A DNA stretch of 5,782 bases from Dysgonamonadaceae bacterium (GTDB lineage Bacteria; Bacteroidota; Bacteroidia; Bacteroidales; Azobacteroidaceae), in assembly GCA_031260235.1 (NCBI GenBank), contig JAIRKG010000039.1, positions 1-5,782 on the forward strand, in the 5' to 3' direction. The notes beneath the pieces were generated by a model. That model was not told where the DNA came from and searched no databases. It saw only the letters and a program-made list of their open reading frames with translations. Each line of letters opens with the position of its first letter. The first letter of the stretch is position 1. The position numbers were made by a program, and so were the translations under genes. Below, in pieces: positions 1-5,782 of this stretch.

Positions 1-43
1 AAATAAAAAAAGAAAGGCATATTTTTTATGCCTTTCCTTTTTT
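1..43. terminator. Rho-independent terminator after the HU gene, possibly bidirectional
   Basis: A perfect 10-bp inverted repeat (GAAAGGCATA at 12-21, TATGCCTTTC at 27-36) encloses a 5-nt loop. Read on the minus strand, the hairpin lies about 35 nt past the HU stop codon and is followed at once by a U-rich tract (complement of 1-11), which is the classic intrinsic terminator layout. Read on the plus strand it is followed by six T residues (38-43), so it could also stop transcription entering from a plus-strand gene to the left of the window. Its use for HU is well supported; its use in the other direction is inference. Confidence 0.85.
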
Positions 44-69
44 AATTATCAACAATTGAAATTCAATTA

Positions 70-333
70 TCATAAAGTGAGTTCCACTCCTGGTTTGAAT
101 TTAACAACTTTTTTGGCGGCGATTTGGATAGGCTTCCCTGTTTTGGGATTAACACCCTTGCGGGCGCTTTTTTCTACAACCTGATAGGTTCCATGTCCTA
201 CCAAAGTTACTTTACCTCCACTTTTCATCTCTCTTGCCAGAACCGTAAATAAGCCATTGAGTGCTTTTTTAGAATCAACTTTCGTTAAGCCTGACTCTTC
301 AGCGATTGCATCAATTAATTCAGATTTGTTCAT
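70..333 (-). CDS. hup: HU-family DNA-binding protein
   Basis: This 87-residue protein belongs to the HU/IHF family of small basic nucleoid proteins, which bind and bend DNA as dimers and are usually about 90 residues long. The N-terminal helical part begins MNKSELIDAIA. The beta-arm signature is clear: GHGTYQV at 46-52, then RKGVNPKTGKPI at 58-69, containing Pro63, the residue that intercalates into DNA in this family. The C-terminal KKVVKFKPG segment is also typical. The usual GFGxF is changed to GHGTY, and the Arg often found before Asn-Pro is Val61; both look like lineage variation rather than damage. The ATG at 331-333 is the only sensible start. The gene is alone on its strand, with its own promoter (412-443) and terminator (1-43), and is divergent from the C-S lyase gene. 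Family assignment is firm; HU rather than IHF is inferred from the sequence pattern. Confidence 0.96.
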   Translation of the reverse strand: MNKSELIDAIAEESGLTKVDSKKALNGLFTVLAREMKSGGKVTLVGHGTYQVVEKSARKGVNPKTGKPIQIAAKKVVKFKPGVELTL

Positions 334-411
334 AATAAAAACTTTTTAAAATATAAATACTAAAATTTAATAAAAATAACGAAAATCTATGATTGTTCAC
401 TAATTTGGTTT

Positions 412-443
412 CAAAGGTAAGGCTATTCTACTAACTTTCCAAA
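412..443 (-). promoter_or_regulatory. Bacteroidota-type promoter of the HU gene
   Basis: On the minus strand the sequence reads TTTG (complement of 440-443), a 20-nt spacer, then TACCTTTG (complement of 412-419). This is an exact match to the TAnnTTTG -7 box and the TTTG -33 box described for the primary sigma factor of Bacteroides, with normal spacing. Transcription would begin near position 405, giving an AT-rich leader of about 70 nt before the HU start codon. It is the best-formed promoter in the window, as expected for an abundant nucleoid protein. Confidence 0.75.
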
Positions 444-502
444 CTTTTTAAATAAAACATCAAATTTCCTACTTATTGAGCCGTTTTTGGCTAGTATTGC
501 CC

Positions 503-510
503 TACTTTTG
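503..510 (+). promoter_or_regulatory. Probable -7 box of the MalY/PatB gene
   Basis: TACTTTTG matches the Bacteroidota -7 consensus TAnnTTTG and lies 23 bp before the ATG at 534, which would give a leader of only about 17 nt. No TTTG lies at the ideal distance upstream: TTG at 476-478 is 24 nt away and TTTG at 486-489 is 13 nt away. The -33 element is therefore weak or absent. The promoter call rests on the -7 box and its position. Confidence 0.5.
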
Positions 511-533
511 CAAAAAAAATTGGTAAAATCAGT

Positions 534-1700
534 ATGGTAAAATATAATTTCGATGAGGTAATTGACCGGCGGGGAACTTGCGCCGTGAAAACCGATTTCT
601 TGCAACGCTTATACGGACACGAAGATTTGATTGCCCTTTGGGTCGCCGATATGGATTTTCGGTGCGGAGATTTTATTGTCGATGCGCTAACAAAACGTGT
701 GGAAAAAGGCGTCTTTGGTTATACGGTGGCTTCGGACTGTTATTTCGATACTATCATTAAATGGATTGGCAACCGGCATCAATGGAAGATTGAGCGGGAA
801 TGGCTGAGTTATATTCCGGGCATCGTGAATGGAATTGCCTTTTGCGTGATGAAATTTACGAATCCGGGCGATAAGATTATCATTCAGCCGCCGGTGTATC
901 ATCCGTTCCGTTTGGTTCCGGAGGCTCATTCCCGCAGGGTAGTTAATAATCCGTTGATTGAAGAGAACGGTAAATACCGGATGGATTTGGAGGGACTGAA
1001 AAAAGTGATTGACAAGGATTGTAAGATGTTGATTCTTTGCAATCCGCACAATCCAGTCGGAATTACTTGGAACAGGGAAACGTTGCAGGAGTTGGCTCAT
1101 ATTTGCGCCGAAAATAATATTTTGGTTGTTTCGGACGAAATTCATGCCGATATGGGTATTTTCGGTCATAAGCATTTGCCTTTTGCCTGTGTTTCGCAGG
1201 AGGCGGCCGGCAACAGTATTACGTTTATGGCGCCGAGCAAGACTTTTAATATTGCGGGAATTATCAGTTCCTATTCCATTATTCCCAACAGGCAAATCAG
1301 GGAGCGTTTTTATAGTTTTCTTCATGCGAGCGAGTTGGGCAACGGATCTATTTTTGCATACGTTGCTACGGAAGCCGCCTACGAGCACGGCGAGGACTGG
1401 ATGCGTCAAATGCTCAATTATATTGAAGGGAATATCCTTTATATTGATAACTATTTAAAGGAGAACATTCCGCAAATTAAAGTGGTTATTCCGGAAGCAT
1501 CCTTTCTGGTGTGGTTGGATTGCAGGGAACTTGGACTTTCGCAATCCGAACTGGTTTCTTTGTTTGTTAATAAAGCACGTCTGGCTTTGAACAGCGGAGA
1601 AATGTTCGGCAAAGGAGGGACGGGATTCATGCGGTTAAACGCAGGGTGTTCCATGGCTGTGTTGAAACGCGCACTTGAACGGTTGAAACAGGTCATTTAG
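534..1700 (+). CDS. patB: MalY/PatB family PLP-dependent C-S lyase (putative cystathionine beta-lyase) / aminotransferase
   Basis: This 388-residue cytoplasmic enzyme is of class I/II aminotransferase fold, the usual length for MalY/PatB proteins. In the characterised family these enzymes cleave C-S bonds of cystathionine or cysteine conjugates, giving a thiol (homocysteine from cystathionine), pyruvate and ammonia. The N-terminus (YNFDEVIDRRGTCAVKTD) is the hallmark opening of the family. Other visible motifs are VADMDF at 37-42, Tyr63 in FGYT, Tyr122 in PPVYHPF, NPHNPVG at 170-176 with the cofactor-contacting Asn173, SDEIHAD at 200-206 with Asp201 for the pyridine nitrogen, PSKTFNIAG at 234-242 with Lys236 as Schiff-base lysine, and Arg367 in FMRLN for the substrate carboxylate. 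All catalytic positions are intact. The ATG at 534 places the family N-terminus correctly. It is monocistronic, and its stop overlaps the opposing amidase gene by 8 bp. The true substrate, and whether it also acts as a transaminase, cannot be read from sequence. Confidence 0.93.
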   Translation: MVKYNFDEVIDRRGTCAVKTDFLQRLYGHEDLIALWVADMDFRCGDFIVDALTKRVEKGVFGYTVASDCYFDTIIKWIGNRHQWKIEREWLSYIPGIVNGIAFCVMKFTNPGDKIIIQPPVYHPFRLVPEAHSRRVVNNPLIEENGKYRMDLEGLKKVIDKDCKMLILCNPHNPVGITWNRETLQELAHICAENNILVVSDEIHADMGIFGHKHLPFACVSQEAAGNSITFMAPSKTFNIAGIISSYSIIPNRQIRERFYSFLHASELGNGSIFAYVATEAAYEHGEDWMRQMLNYIEGNILYIDNYLKENIPQIKVVIPEASFLVWLDCRELGLSQSELVSLFVNKARLALNSGEMFGKGGTGFMRLNAGCSMAVLKRALERLKQVI

Positions 1701-2772
1701 AATTTTGATAGTCCCGAATAAACCCCAAAGTCATCCAGTTAGCCAGAGCCTGCCGGTTATCGTCCAGAATATAACGCCGCTGGTCAAATTCGTTTTGCAT
1801 ATTTGCCAACTCCATAAAAATTGATATTGGCTCGGCGTTTCTCAATACGGCAAGATTGCGTGCAGAAACCGTTCCGGAAAAACCGCGTCCGGGCTGAACT
1901 TTTGCATACCGGTCGGCAAATGTGCTGCGCATGGTTTCCGACAACTGCAGGCTTTGCTTTTTATGCTTCAATTTATCCTGATAATAGAAAAACACATCCA
2001 ATTGACGCTTTTTACTTCTGCTGTCCAAATGGAGGAAAACGGCTCGCTGGTATTTTTCTTTCGCCTGACGGCTTAAACGGTTTATTTTATTGATACGCTG
2101 CTGTAGCCGCGCTCCCTGATTCAAAGGAATCGAGCTTCCCATGCAAGTTTCTTTCCGGCTGTTATTTAAATATTTGCCGTCGCGGATGCCGTCGTTCGGA
2201 TCTTGAATAATGATATGGACGGTTGCTCCATGCTGCAACAAATTTCTCGCCAGACGAAGCGTAATATCATAAGCATATTCATCTTCGTGTAACTCCCGAC
2301 CGTCGACTTTCGCAATTGCGCCGCAGTCGGGACCGCCGTGGCCGCTCGACAGGAAAAAGCAGGCGCCTTTCAGTGCATTATCCAAGACTGTGTAATGTGC
2401 ATATTGTTTTCCGAACAAAGGTTGATAGGTGTTCTTGAGTTTCTTGTCCGTATCCTGCTTGCCGGATGATTCTGGAATATCTGTATCCGACGTATACAAA
2501 GCTTTCGGTGTGTCGGAAACTTTCTGCTTATCCGGATTTTCGGCGACAGGCGGCACAACATAAAAAACATCCGACAAAAGCGCCCCGTTTTTTCCAAGTT
2601 TCCTTTTATTCAATTCGATAAACTTTTGATAATACATGCTTTCGTTCCGGTTATGCCGCCGCAAAAAAGCATAAATTCCCTCTCTTTTTAGTGGTTTGTC
2701 TTTTTCCTGCGCATAAGCAGGAATCGTTACAAGCAGGCAGATAAAAATAAAACAATTTCGTATGAATGACAT
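1693..2772 (-). CDS. Secreted N-acetylmuramoyl-L-alanine amidase (Amidase_3 type) with LysM-like N-terminal region
   Basis: The product is a predicted exported zinc amidase that cuts the bond between N-acetylmuramic acid and the L-Ala of the stem peptide. With the ATG at 2770-2772 it has 359 residues, beginning with a signal peptide (MSFIRN, then a hydrophobic core) and likely cleavage after AYA, near residue 21. Residues about 28-75 (EGIYAFLRRH, FIELNKRKLG, VFYVVPP) look like a divergent LysM-type wall-binding region. A polar, low-complexity linker covers about 76-125. The catalytic domain carries His145 (SSGHGG), Glu163 (LHEDEYAYD) and His248 (FLHLDSRS) as probable zinc ligands, and Glu321 (FMELANMQN) as the catalytic acid, so it appears active. 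A GTG at 2806-2808 could extend the frame by 12 residues, but it overlaps the predicted -7 box and spoils the signal peptide. The gene is monocistronic and divergent from the phosphatase. Family assignment is strong; the LysM reading is tentative. Confidence 0.88.
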   Translation of the reverse strand: MSFIRNCFIFICLLVTIPAYAQEKDKPLKREGIYAFLRRHNRNESMYYQKFIELNKRKLGKNGALLSDVFYVVPPVAENPDKQKVSDTPKALYTSDTDIPESSGKQDTDKKLKNTYQPLFGKQYAHYTVLDNALKGACFFLSSGHGGPDCGAIAKVDGRELHEDEYAYDITLRLARNLLQHGATVHIIIQDPNDGIRDGKYLNNSRKETCMGSSIPLNQGARLQQRINKINRLSRQAKEKYQRAVFLHLDSRSKKRQLDVFFYYQDKLKHKKQSLQLSETMRSTFADRYAKVQPGRGFSGTVSARNLAVLRNAEPISIFMELANMQNEFDQRRYILDDNRQALANWMTLGFIRDYQNSK

Positions 2773-2807
2773 ATAATAAAGAATGAAAAATATGCAATTG
2801 ATGGACA

Positions 2808-2815
2808 CAAAAATA
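2808..2815 (-). promoter_or_regulatory. Probable -7 box of the amidase gene
   Basis: The minus strand reads TATTTTTG here, matching TAnnTTTG. Transcription would start near 2801, leaving about 30 nt of AT-rich leader before the ATG at 2770-2772. No -33 TTTG is seen at standard spacing; the nearest TTG (complement of 2844-2846) is 28 nt away. The box overlaps the alternative GTG start at 2806-2808, which argues against that start. Confidence 0.45.
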
Positions 2816-2868
2816 GTATAAATATCTTAATTTAAGGCTTCCACAATAATTTTTTGGTTCAAAATTCT

Positions 2869-2876
2869 TATGTTTG
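2869..2876 (+). promoter_or_regulatory. Probable -7 box of the alkaline phosphatase gene
   Basis: TATGTTTG matches the TAnnTTTG consensus. Transcription would begin near 2883, giving a leader of about 94 nt to the ATG at 2977. The only nearby TTTG (2853-2856) is 12 nt upstream, too close for a -33 box, so the promoter may be weak or activator-dependent. That last point is inference. The box lies downstream of a TTG (2854-2856) that opens the same reading frame, so that TTG cannot be the start if this promoter is used. Confidence 0.45.
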
Positions 2877-2889
2877 CATCGCAATAAGA

Positions 2890-2941
2890 CCTGTGGAGAA
2901 GGGACTGAAGCGAGTTTTTCCTGCACAGGAAAAATTGTTTT
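2890..2941 (+). promoter_or_regulatory. Leader hairpin with an alternative pairing, possible attenuator
   Basis: In the phosphatase leader a perfect 9-bp inverted repeat (TTTTTCCTG at 2915-2923, CAGGAAAAA at 2926-2934, 2-nt centre) is followed by TTGTTTTT, resembling an intrinsic terminator. Upstream, CCTGTGGAG (2890-2898) is complementary at 8 of 9 positions to CTGCACAGG (2921-2929), which includes parts of both hairpin arms. The two structures exclude each other, as in terminator/antiterminator leaders. No known riboswitch class is recognised. The palindrome could instead be a protein-binding site. The repeats are seen directly; a regulatory role is inference. Confidence 0.3.
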
Positions 2942-2976
2942 TCAATGAAAGTGAGTTTAACAATAAAATTAATATT

Positions 2977-4644
2977 ATGATTACAAAAAATGGATGTAAA
3001 GTGATGAAATGCTTAACAAGCGTTCTGTTTGTTATTCTTTTCGCGACAAATCTGACGGCGCAAAGCCCGGAAGTTAAAAACATTATTCTGATGATTCCAG
3101 ATGGGACGTCGCTGGCATCCGTTTCTGCCGCCCGCTGGTTTCAGAGATACCAGCATCCTGAAAAGGTCAATCTAAACATTGACCCGTATATTTGCGGTAC
3201 GATTTTGACTTATTCCTCTAATGCGCCCATAGGAGATTCTGCTCCTACCACTTCCTGCTACATGACGGGCTATCCAAGTCTTGCCGGTTATGTAGCCACG
3301 TATCCGGTTGCGGATCCGGTAAACGATATTGTTCCGATGTGTCCGGAGAAAGCCTATCAGCCGCTGGTAACGTTGCAGGAAGCGGCGCGGATTGCAGGGA
3401 ACAAATCAACAGGTTTGGTTTTTACCTGCGAGTTTCCCCACGCCACGCCAGCCGACTGTTCCGCCCATAGTTATAACAGAAGTAAATATGAATGGATCGC
3501 TCCCCAGATGGTTCACAACCAGATTGACGTGGTCATCGGCGGCGGCGTTTCCCTGTTAAACGAAGAAAACAAACAGTTCCTCGAAAGCGAAGGATACGGT
3601 GTTTTTTTAAATGATATAAGCGGTTTCAGGGATTATCCCGGTGGCAAAATGTGGGCGCTGTTTGCCGATAAAGATATGGCTTATGACATCGACCGCAATC
3701 CGGAAGCAGAACCTTCGCTTGCCGAAATGACGAGAATTGCCATTGATAAATTGTCCCGCAACGAAAACGGCTTTTTCCTGATGGTCGAAGGCAGCAAAAT
3801 CGATTGGGCGGCTCATGCCAACGATGCGAGAGCAATTATTTCGGATATGCTCGCTTTTGACGAAGCGTGCGGCGAAGCTTTGCGGTTTGCGGAACAGGAC
3901 GGCGAAACGCTGGTGATTATAGTCCCCGACCACGGCAACAGCGGAATCAGCATTGGCTCAAACAAATGTTCCGGATATTCTTCCCTGTCTAAAGATCAGT
4001 TGTTCGGCAGCATCGCCAAATTTAAAACCAGCATCGACGCTTTAATCGCGATACTGCGCAAAACAACGCCTGCCGATTTGCGGAAAACCGTTCTTGATTT
4101 GACGGGAATTGCGCTAACCGACAGCGAATGTACGCAACTGCTTCAATCTTCTGATTATAATTTAAGTTCCCTCTCGGACGAGGAGCGAATGAAAGGCTCA
4201 AAGATGACGAAAATTGTCGCGAATATTTTGGATAAATACACTTGTTTTGGGTTTACGACTACGGGGCATACCGGTGAAGAGGTATTTCTTGCCGTTTACG
4301 ACCCGCGCCCCGGCAAACGCCTGACAGGTTTTCATACCAACATCGAACTTAACCATTATATGCGCAACGCAATAGGATTTGATAACCGCCTCGAACTGCT
4401 GACCGACGAATATTTCACCCGACATACGGACGTTTTCAAAGGCTACTCATTTTCTATTGACACATCGAAGAACAGCCCCATACTGAAAGTGAAAAACAGG
4501 AAAACGACCGTCGAAATTCGACCCAATACCAATATCATAAAGCATAACGGTAACGACATAAAATTAAACAGCGTTGTCGTTTATGTCGATAAGAACGAGA
4601 CTTTTTATTTGCCGAAGGCTTTGAGAGGGTTGTTGGAAAGGTAG
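2977..4644 (+). CDS. Secreted alkaline phosphatase, PhoA superfamily
   Basis: This is a predicted periplasmic or surface phosphomonoesterase that releases inorganic phosphate, metal-dependent (normally two Zn and one Mg). It has 555 residues from the ATG at 2977. A hydrophobic signal segment (KCLTSVLFVILFATNLTA) ends near residue 28 and precedes the mature domain. The catalytic set is complete: Asp42 in IPDGTS, nucleophile Ser88 in GDSAPTTSCYMTG, His155 and Thr157 in PHATPAD, Glu271, Asp276 and His280 in VEGSKIDWAAH, Asp318 and His319 in PDHGNSG, and His431 in GHTGEEV. About 110 residues separate the PDHG and GHTG motifs, a crown-like insertion. An ATG at 3004 (546 residues) gives a shorter, equally plausible signal peptide. 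The TTG at 2854 lies before the predicted promoter and is rejected. No lipobox is seen. The gene is monocistronic, divergent from the amidase and convergent with trxB. Phosphate-starvation control is plausible, but no Pho-box was recognised. Preference for monoesters over diesters or nucleotides is unproven. Confidence 0.93.
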   Translation: MITKNGCKVMKCLTSVLFVILFATNLTAQSPEVKNIILMIPDGTSLASVSAARWFQRYQHPEKVNLNIDPYICGTILTYSSNAPIGDSAPTTSCYMTGYPSLAGYVATYPVADPVNDIVPMCPEKAYQPLVTLQEAARIAGNKSTGLVFTCEFPHATPADCSAHSYNRSKYEWIAPQMVHNQIDVVIGGGVSLLNEENKQFLESEGYGVFLNDISGFRDYPGGKMWALFADKDMAYDIDRNPEAEPSLAEMTRIAIDKLSRNENGFFLMVEGSKIDWAAHANDARAIISDMLAFDEACGEALRFAEQDGETLVIIVPDHGNSGISIGSNKCSGYSSLSKDQLFGSIAKFKTSIDALIAILRKTTPADLRKTVLDLTGIALTDSECTQLLQSSDYNLSSLSDEERMKGSKMTKIVANILDKYTCFGFTTTGHTGEEVFLAVYDPRPGKRLTGFHTNIELNHYMRNAIGFDNRLELLTDEYFTRHTDVFKGYSFSIDTSKNSPILKVKNRKTTVEIRPNTNIIKHNGNDIKLNSVVVYVDKNETFYLPKALRGLLER

Positions 4645-4654
4645 AACCTTGTCC
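4635..4654. terminator. Bulged hairpin at the phosphatase/trxB convergent junction, weak terminator candidate
   Basis: GGAAAGGT (4635-4642) pairs with ACCTT-G-TCC (4646-4654), giving an 8-bp stem with one bulged G and a 3-nt loop. It spans the phosphatase stop codon (4642-4644). Neither strand has a T tract after it, so it is not a standard intrinsic terminator. It is nonetheless the only hairpin found around the 17-bp gap between the two convergent genes, where transcription from both sides must end or overlap. Confidence 0.22.
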
Positions 4655-4661
4655 CGGAATG

Positions 4662-5600
4662 TCAACAAGAGATGCCCGCCAAATACCTCTCCGCTTCAAT
4701 CGCTGCAATGCACCCGCTACCTGCTGCAGTAATCGCCTGCCTGTAATGCGGGTCGGCAACATCGCCTGCCGCAAACACGCCCGGAATGGCTGTTTTAGTG
4801 CTTCTTCCCTGCGTTTTGATATAGCCGGTTTCGTCCAGTTCCAGATAATCTTTGAAAATAGCGGAATTAGGCGTATGCCCAATAGCTAAAAAGAAGCCGT
4901 CAATGGCAACGTCGAATTTTTCTTCCTGTGCAGTTCCTGTGTGTTTTACCAAATAAGCGCCTTCCACCGCTTTTTCTCCGAATAGTCCTAACGTATTGGT
5001 ATTGAATAATACCTCTATTTTCGGATGATTCAATACTCTTTCCTGCATGATTTTTGTAGCCCGCAAGTGATTTTTCCGGACAATCATATATACCTTACCG
5101 GCTAATCCGGCAAGATAAATCGCTTCTTCGCATGCCGAATCGCCTCCTCCGACTATGGCAACCGTCTTTTTGCGGTAGAAAAATCCGTCGCATGTGGCGC
5201 AGACCGAAACCCCCAGTCCTCCGTATTTAACTTCGTCGGGGATTCCCAAATATTTGGCAGTTGCACCGGTACATATAATTAATACTTTCGTTTCGATTTG
5301 TCTTTTTCCGTCTATCGTTACTTTGTAAGGCGATTGAGATAAATCGCAACTTGTAGCGACACCGGGACGAATGTCTACGCCAAACCGGGCAGCCTGTTTC
5401 TTCAAGTCTTCCATCATTTGGAAGCCTGCAACCCCGTTGGGATAGCCGGGGAAGTTTTCGATTTCATTCGTAGTTGTTAATTGTCCCCCCGGCTGAATAC
5501 CTTCATACAAGACAGGAAACAAGTTGGCGCGGGAGGTGTAGATGGCGGCTGTGTAGCCTGCCGGACCTGAGCCGATAATTAAGCAATTTACTTTTTCCAT
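4662..5600 (-). CDS. trxB: Thioredoxin-disulfide reductase
   Basis: This 312-residue cytoplasmic flavoenzyme, of the normal length for low-molecular-weight bacterial thioredoxin reductases, passes electrons from NADPH through FAD and a redox-active disulfide to thioredoxin. Motifs in order are the FAD-binding GSGPAG at 10-15, PGGQLTTTNEIENFPG at 37-52, the redox centre Cys134-Ala-Thr-Cys137, the NADPH-binding GGGDSA at 151-156, Arg175 and Arg180 in VRKNHLRA (the HRRxxxR-like stretch that contacts the NADPH 2'-phosphate), GHTPN at 241-245, and FAD-binding GVFAAGD at 274-280. All expected residues are present. The ATG at 5598-5600 gives the canonical N-terminus. The gene follows trkA by 23 bp on the same strand with no promoter motif visible between them, so co-transcription is likely. 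It ends 17 bp from the convergent phosphatase gene. A ferredoxin-NADP reductase relative is excluded by the CATC centre. Confidence 0.97.
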   Translation of the reverse strand: MEKVNCLIIGSGPAGYTAAIYTSRANLFPVLYEGIQPGGQLTTTNEIENFPGYPNGVAGFQMMEDLKKQAARFGVDIRPGVATSCDLSQSPYKVTIDGKRQIETKVLIICTGATAKYLGIPDEVKYGGLGVSVCATCDGFFYRKKTVAIVGGGDSACEEAIYLAGLAGKVYMIVRKNHLRATKIMQERVLNHPKIEVLFNTNTLGLFGEKAVEGAYLVKHTGTAQEEKFDVAIDGFFLAIGHTPNSAIFKDYLELDETGYIKTQGRSTKTAIPGVFAAGDVADPHYRQAITAAGSGCIAAIEAERYLAGISC

Positions 5601-5623
5601 AATTGATAACTGAGAAATATATT

Positions 5624-5782
5624 TTATTTAAAATAGTCTTCTATTTTTCGCAGAGCGGAATCCAAACAGAAAACGACGACATGGTCGCCCGCTTCAATTT
5701 GGGTGTCTCCGTTGATGATATTTACCGTGTTTTTCCGAATCATCCCGCCCAGGGTCATATCTTTGGGCAAGTTCAACTCCTT
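5624..5782 (-). CDS. trkA: Trk potassium uptake system protein TrkA, C-terminal fragment (cut by window edge)
   Basis: An open frame enters from the right edge and ends at TAA (5624-5626). It gives the last 52 residues of a longer protein; the start lies outside the window. The fragment (KELNLPKDMTLGGMIRKN, then VNIINGDTQIEAGDHVVVFC, ending LRKIEDYFK) matches the end of an RCK_C (TrkA_C) domain: a beta-hairpin with the x-G-D-x-x-I-x-x-G-D-x-V-V-V-F pattern, followed by a short terminal helix. In TrkA this domain binds regulatory ligand in the cytosolic ring that gates the TrkH/TrkG potassium channel. TrkA is the best guess. Other RCK_C proteins, such as a Na+/sulfate symporter or a CPA-type antiporter with this tail, cannot be ruled out from 52 residues. 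It sits 23 bp upstream of trxB on the same strand. Confidence 0.8.
   Translation of the reverse strand, partial: KELNLPKDMTLGGMIRKNTVNIINGDTQIEAGDHVVVFCLDSALRKIEDYFK

Noticed and set aside
54..68. Perfect palindrome AATTGAA-A-TTCAATT just past the HU stop
   Set aside because: All but two of its 14 arm positions per strand pair are A or T, and as RNA it would form only a weak stem. The strong hairpin at 12-36 already explains termination.
339..452. Direct repeat AAACTTTTTAAA at 339-350 and 441-452
   Set aside because: Exact 12-mer, but low-complexity AT-rich sequence in which such repeats arise by chance; no further copies or symmetry were noticed.
479..492. AGCC/GGCT inverted repeat upstream of the patB -7 box
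   Set aside because: Only 4 bp per arm, too short to call an operator or hairpin.
423..605. 60-codon minus-strand frame in the HU/patB intergenic region
   Set aside because: It overlaps the start of patB and the promoter region, and its product has no recognisable features.
687..1409. Long open frame on the minus strand inside patB (240 codons)
   Set aside because: It lies wholly opposite an intact enzyme gene, its translation has no recognisable motif, and it is rich in Asn, Arg and His as expected for the antisense of a coding frame.
1661..1689. Direct repeat GTTGAAAC at 1661-1668 and 1682-1689
   Set aside because: It is within the patB reading frame, seven codons apart, and reflects the repeated Leu-Lys pattern of the C-terminal helix.
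2773..2808. Amidase start at GTG 2806-2808
   Set aside because: The extra 12 residues place a hydrophobic stretch before the charged n-region of the signal peptide, and the codon overlaps the likely -7 box. The ATG at 2770-2772 fits better.
2854..2976. Extended phosphatase N-terminus starting at TTG 2854
   Set aside because: It would put 41 residues (IRPVEKGLKRVF and so on) before the signal peptide, starts upstream of the TATGTTTG box, and includes the leader hairpin. An in-frame ATG at 2977 gives a standard exported protein.

Overview
The window looks like ordinary chromosomal DNA from a member of the Bacteroidota, most likely the order Bacteroidales. Four observations point there: promoter -7 boxes of the TAnnTTTG type upstream of several genes, AT-rich leaders with no Shine-Dalgarno motif, a short HU protein with the KGVNPKTG arm typical of that phylum, and an amidase and a GDSAPT-type alkaline phosphatase that resemble Bacteroidales families. 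These assignments rest on motif recognition, not on a database search.

Layout, left to right. A terminator hairpin (1-43) lies beyond the 3' end of an HU-family DNA-binding protein gene (70-333, minus). A 200-bp divergent intergenic region (334-533) carries a well-formed HU promoter and a -7 box for a MalY/PatB-type PLP-dependent C-S lyase (534-1700, plus). That gene ends tail to tail, with an 8-bp overlap, against a secreted zinc N-acetylmuramoyl-L-alanine amidase (1693-2772, minus). The amidase is divergent from a secreted PhoA-type alkaline phosphatase (2977-4644, plus). The region between them (2773-2976) holds two opposed -7 boxes and a leader hairpin that can pair in two mutually exclusive ways. 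The phosphatase converges, across 17 bp, on thioredoxin reductase trxB (4662-5600, minus). Upstream of trxB, 23 bp away on the same strand, is the 3' end of trkA (5624-5782, cut by the window edge).

The genes do not form a pathway. They are alternating single-gene units plus one probable trkA-trxB transcript, covering nucleoid structure, sulfur amino acid metabolism, cell-wall turnover, periplasmic phosphate release, thiol redox balance and potassium uptake. Two coding starts (amidase and phosphatase) are best placed downstream of the longest open frame, because the upstream non-ATG starts lie upstream of or within the predicted promoter boxes and because the internal ATGs give proper signal peptides.

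I found no mobile element, CRISPR array, RNA gene or defence-like cluster, and no new multi-gene system. The most interesting structure is the possible attenuator-like leader of the alkaline phosphatase gene.
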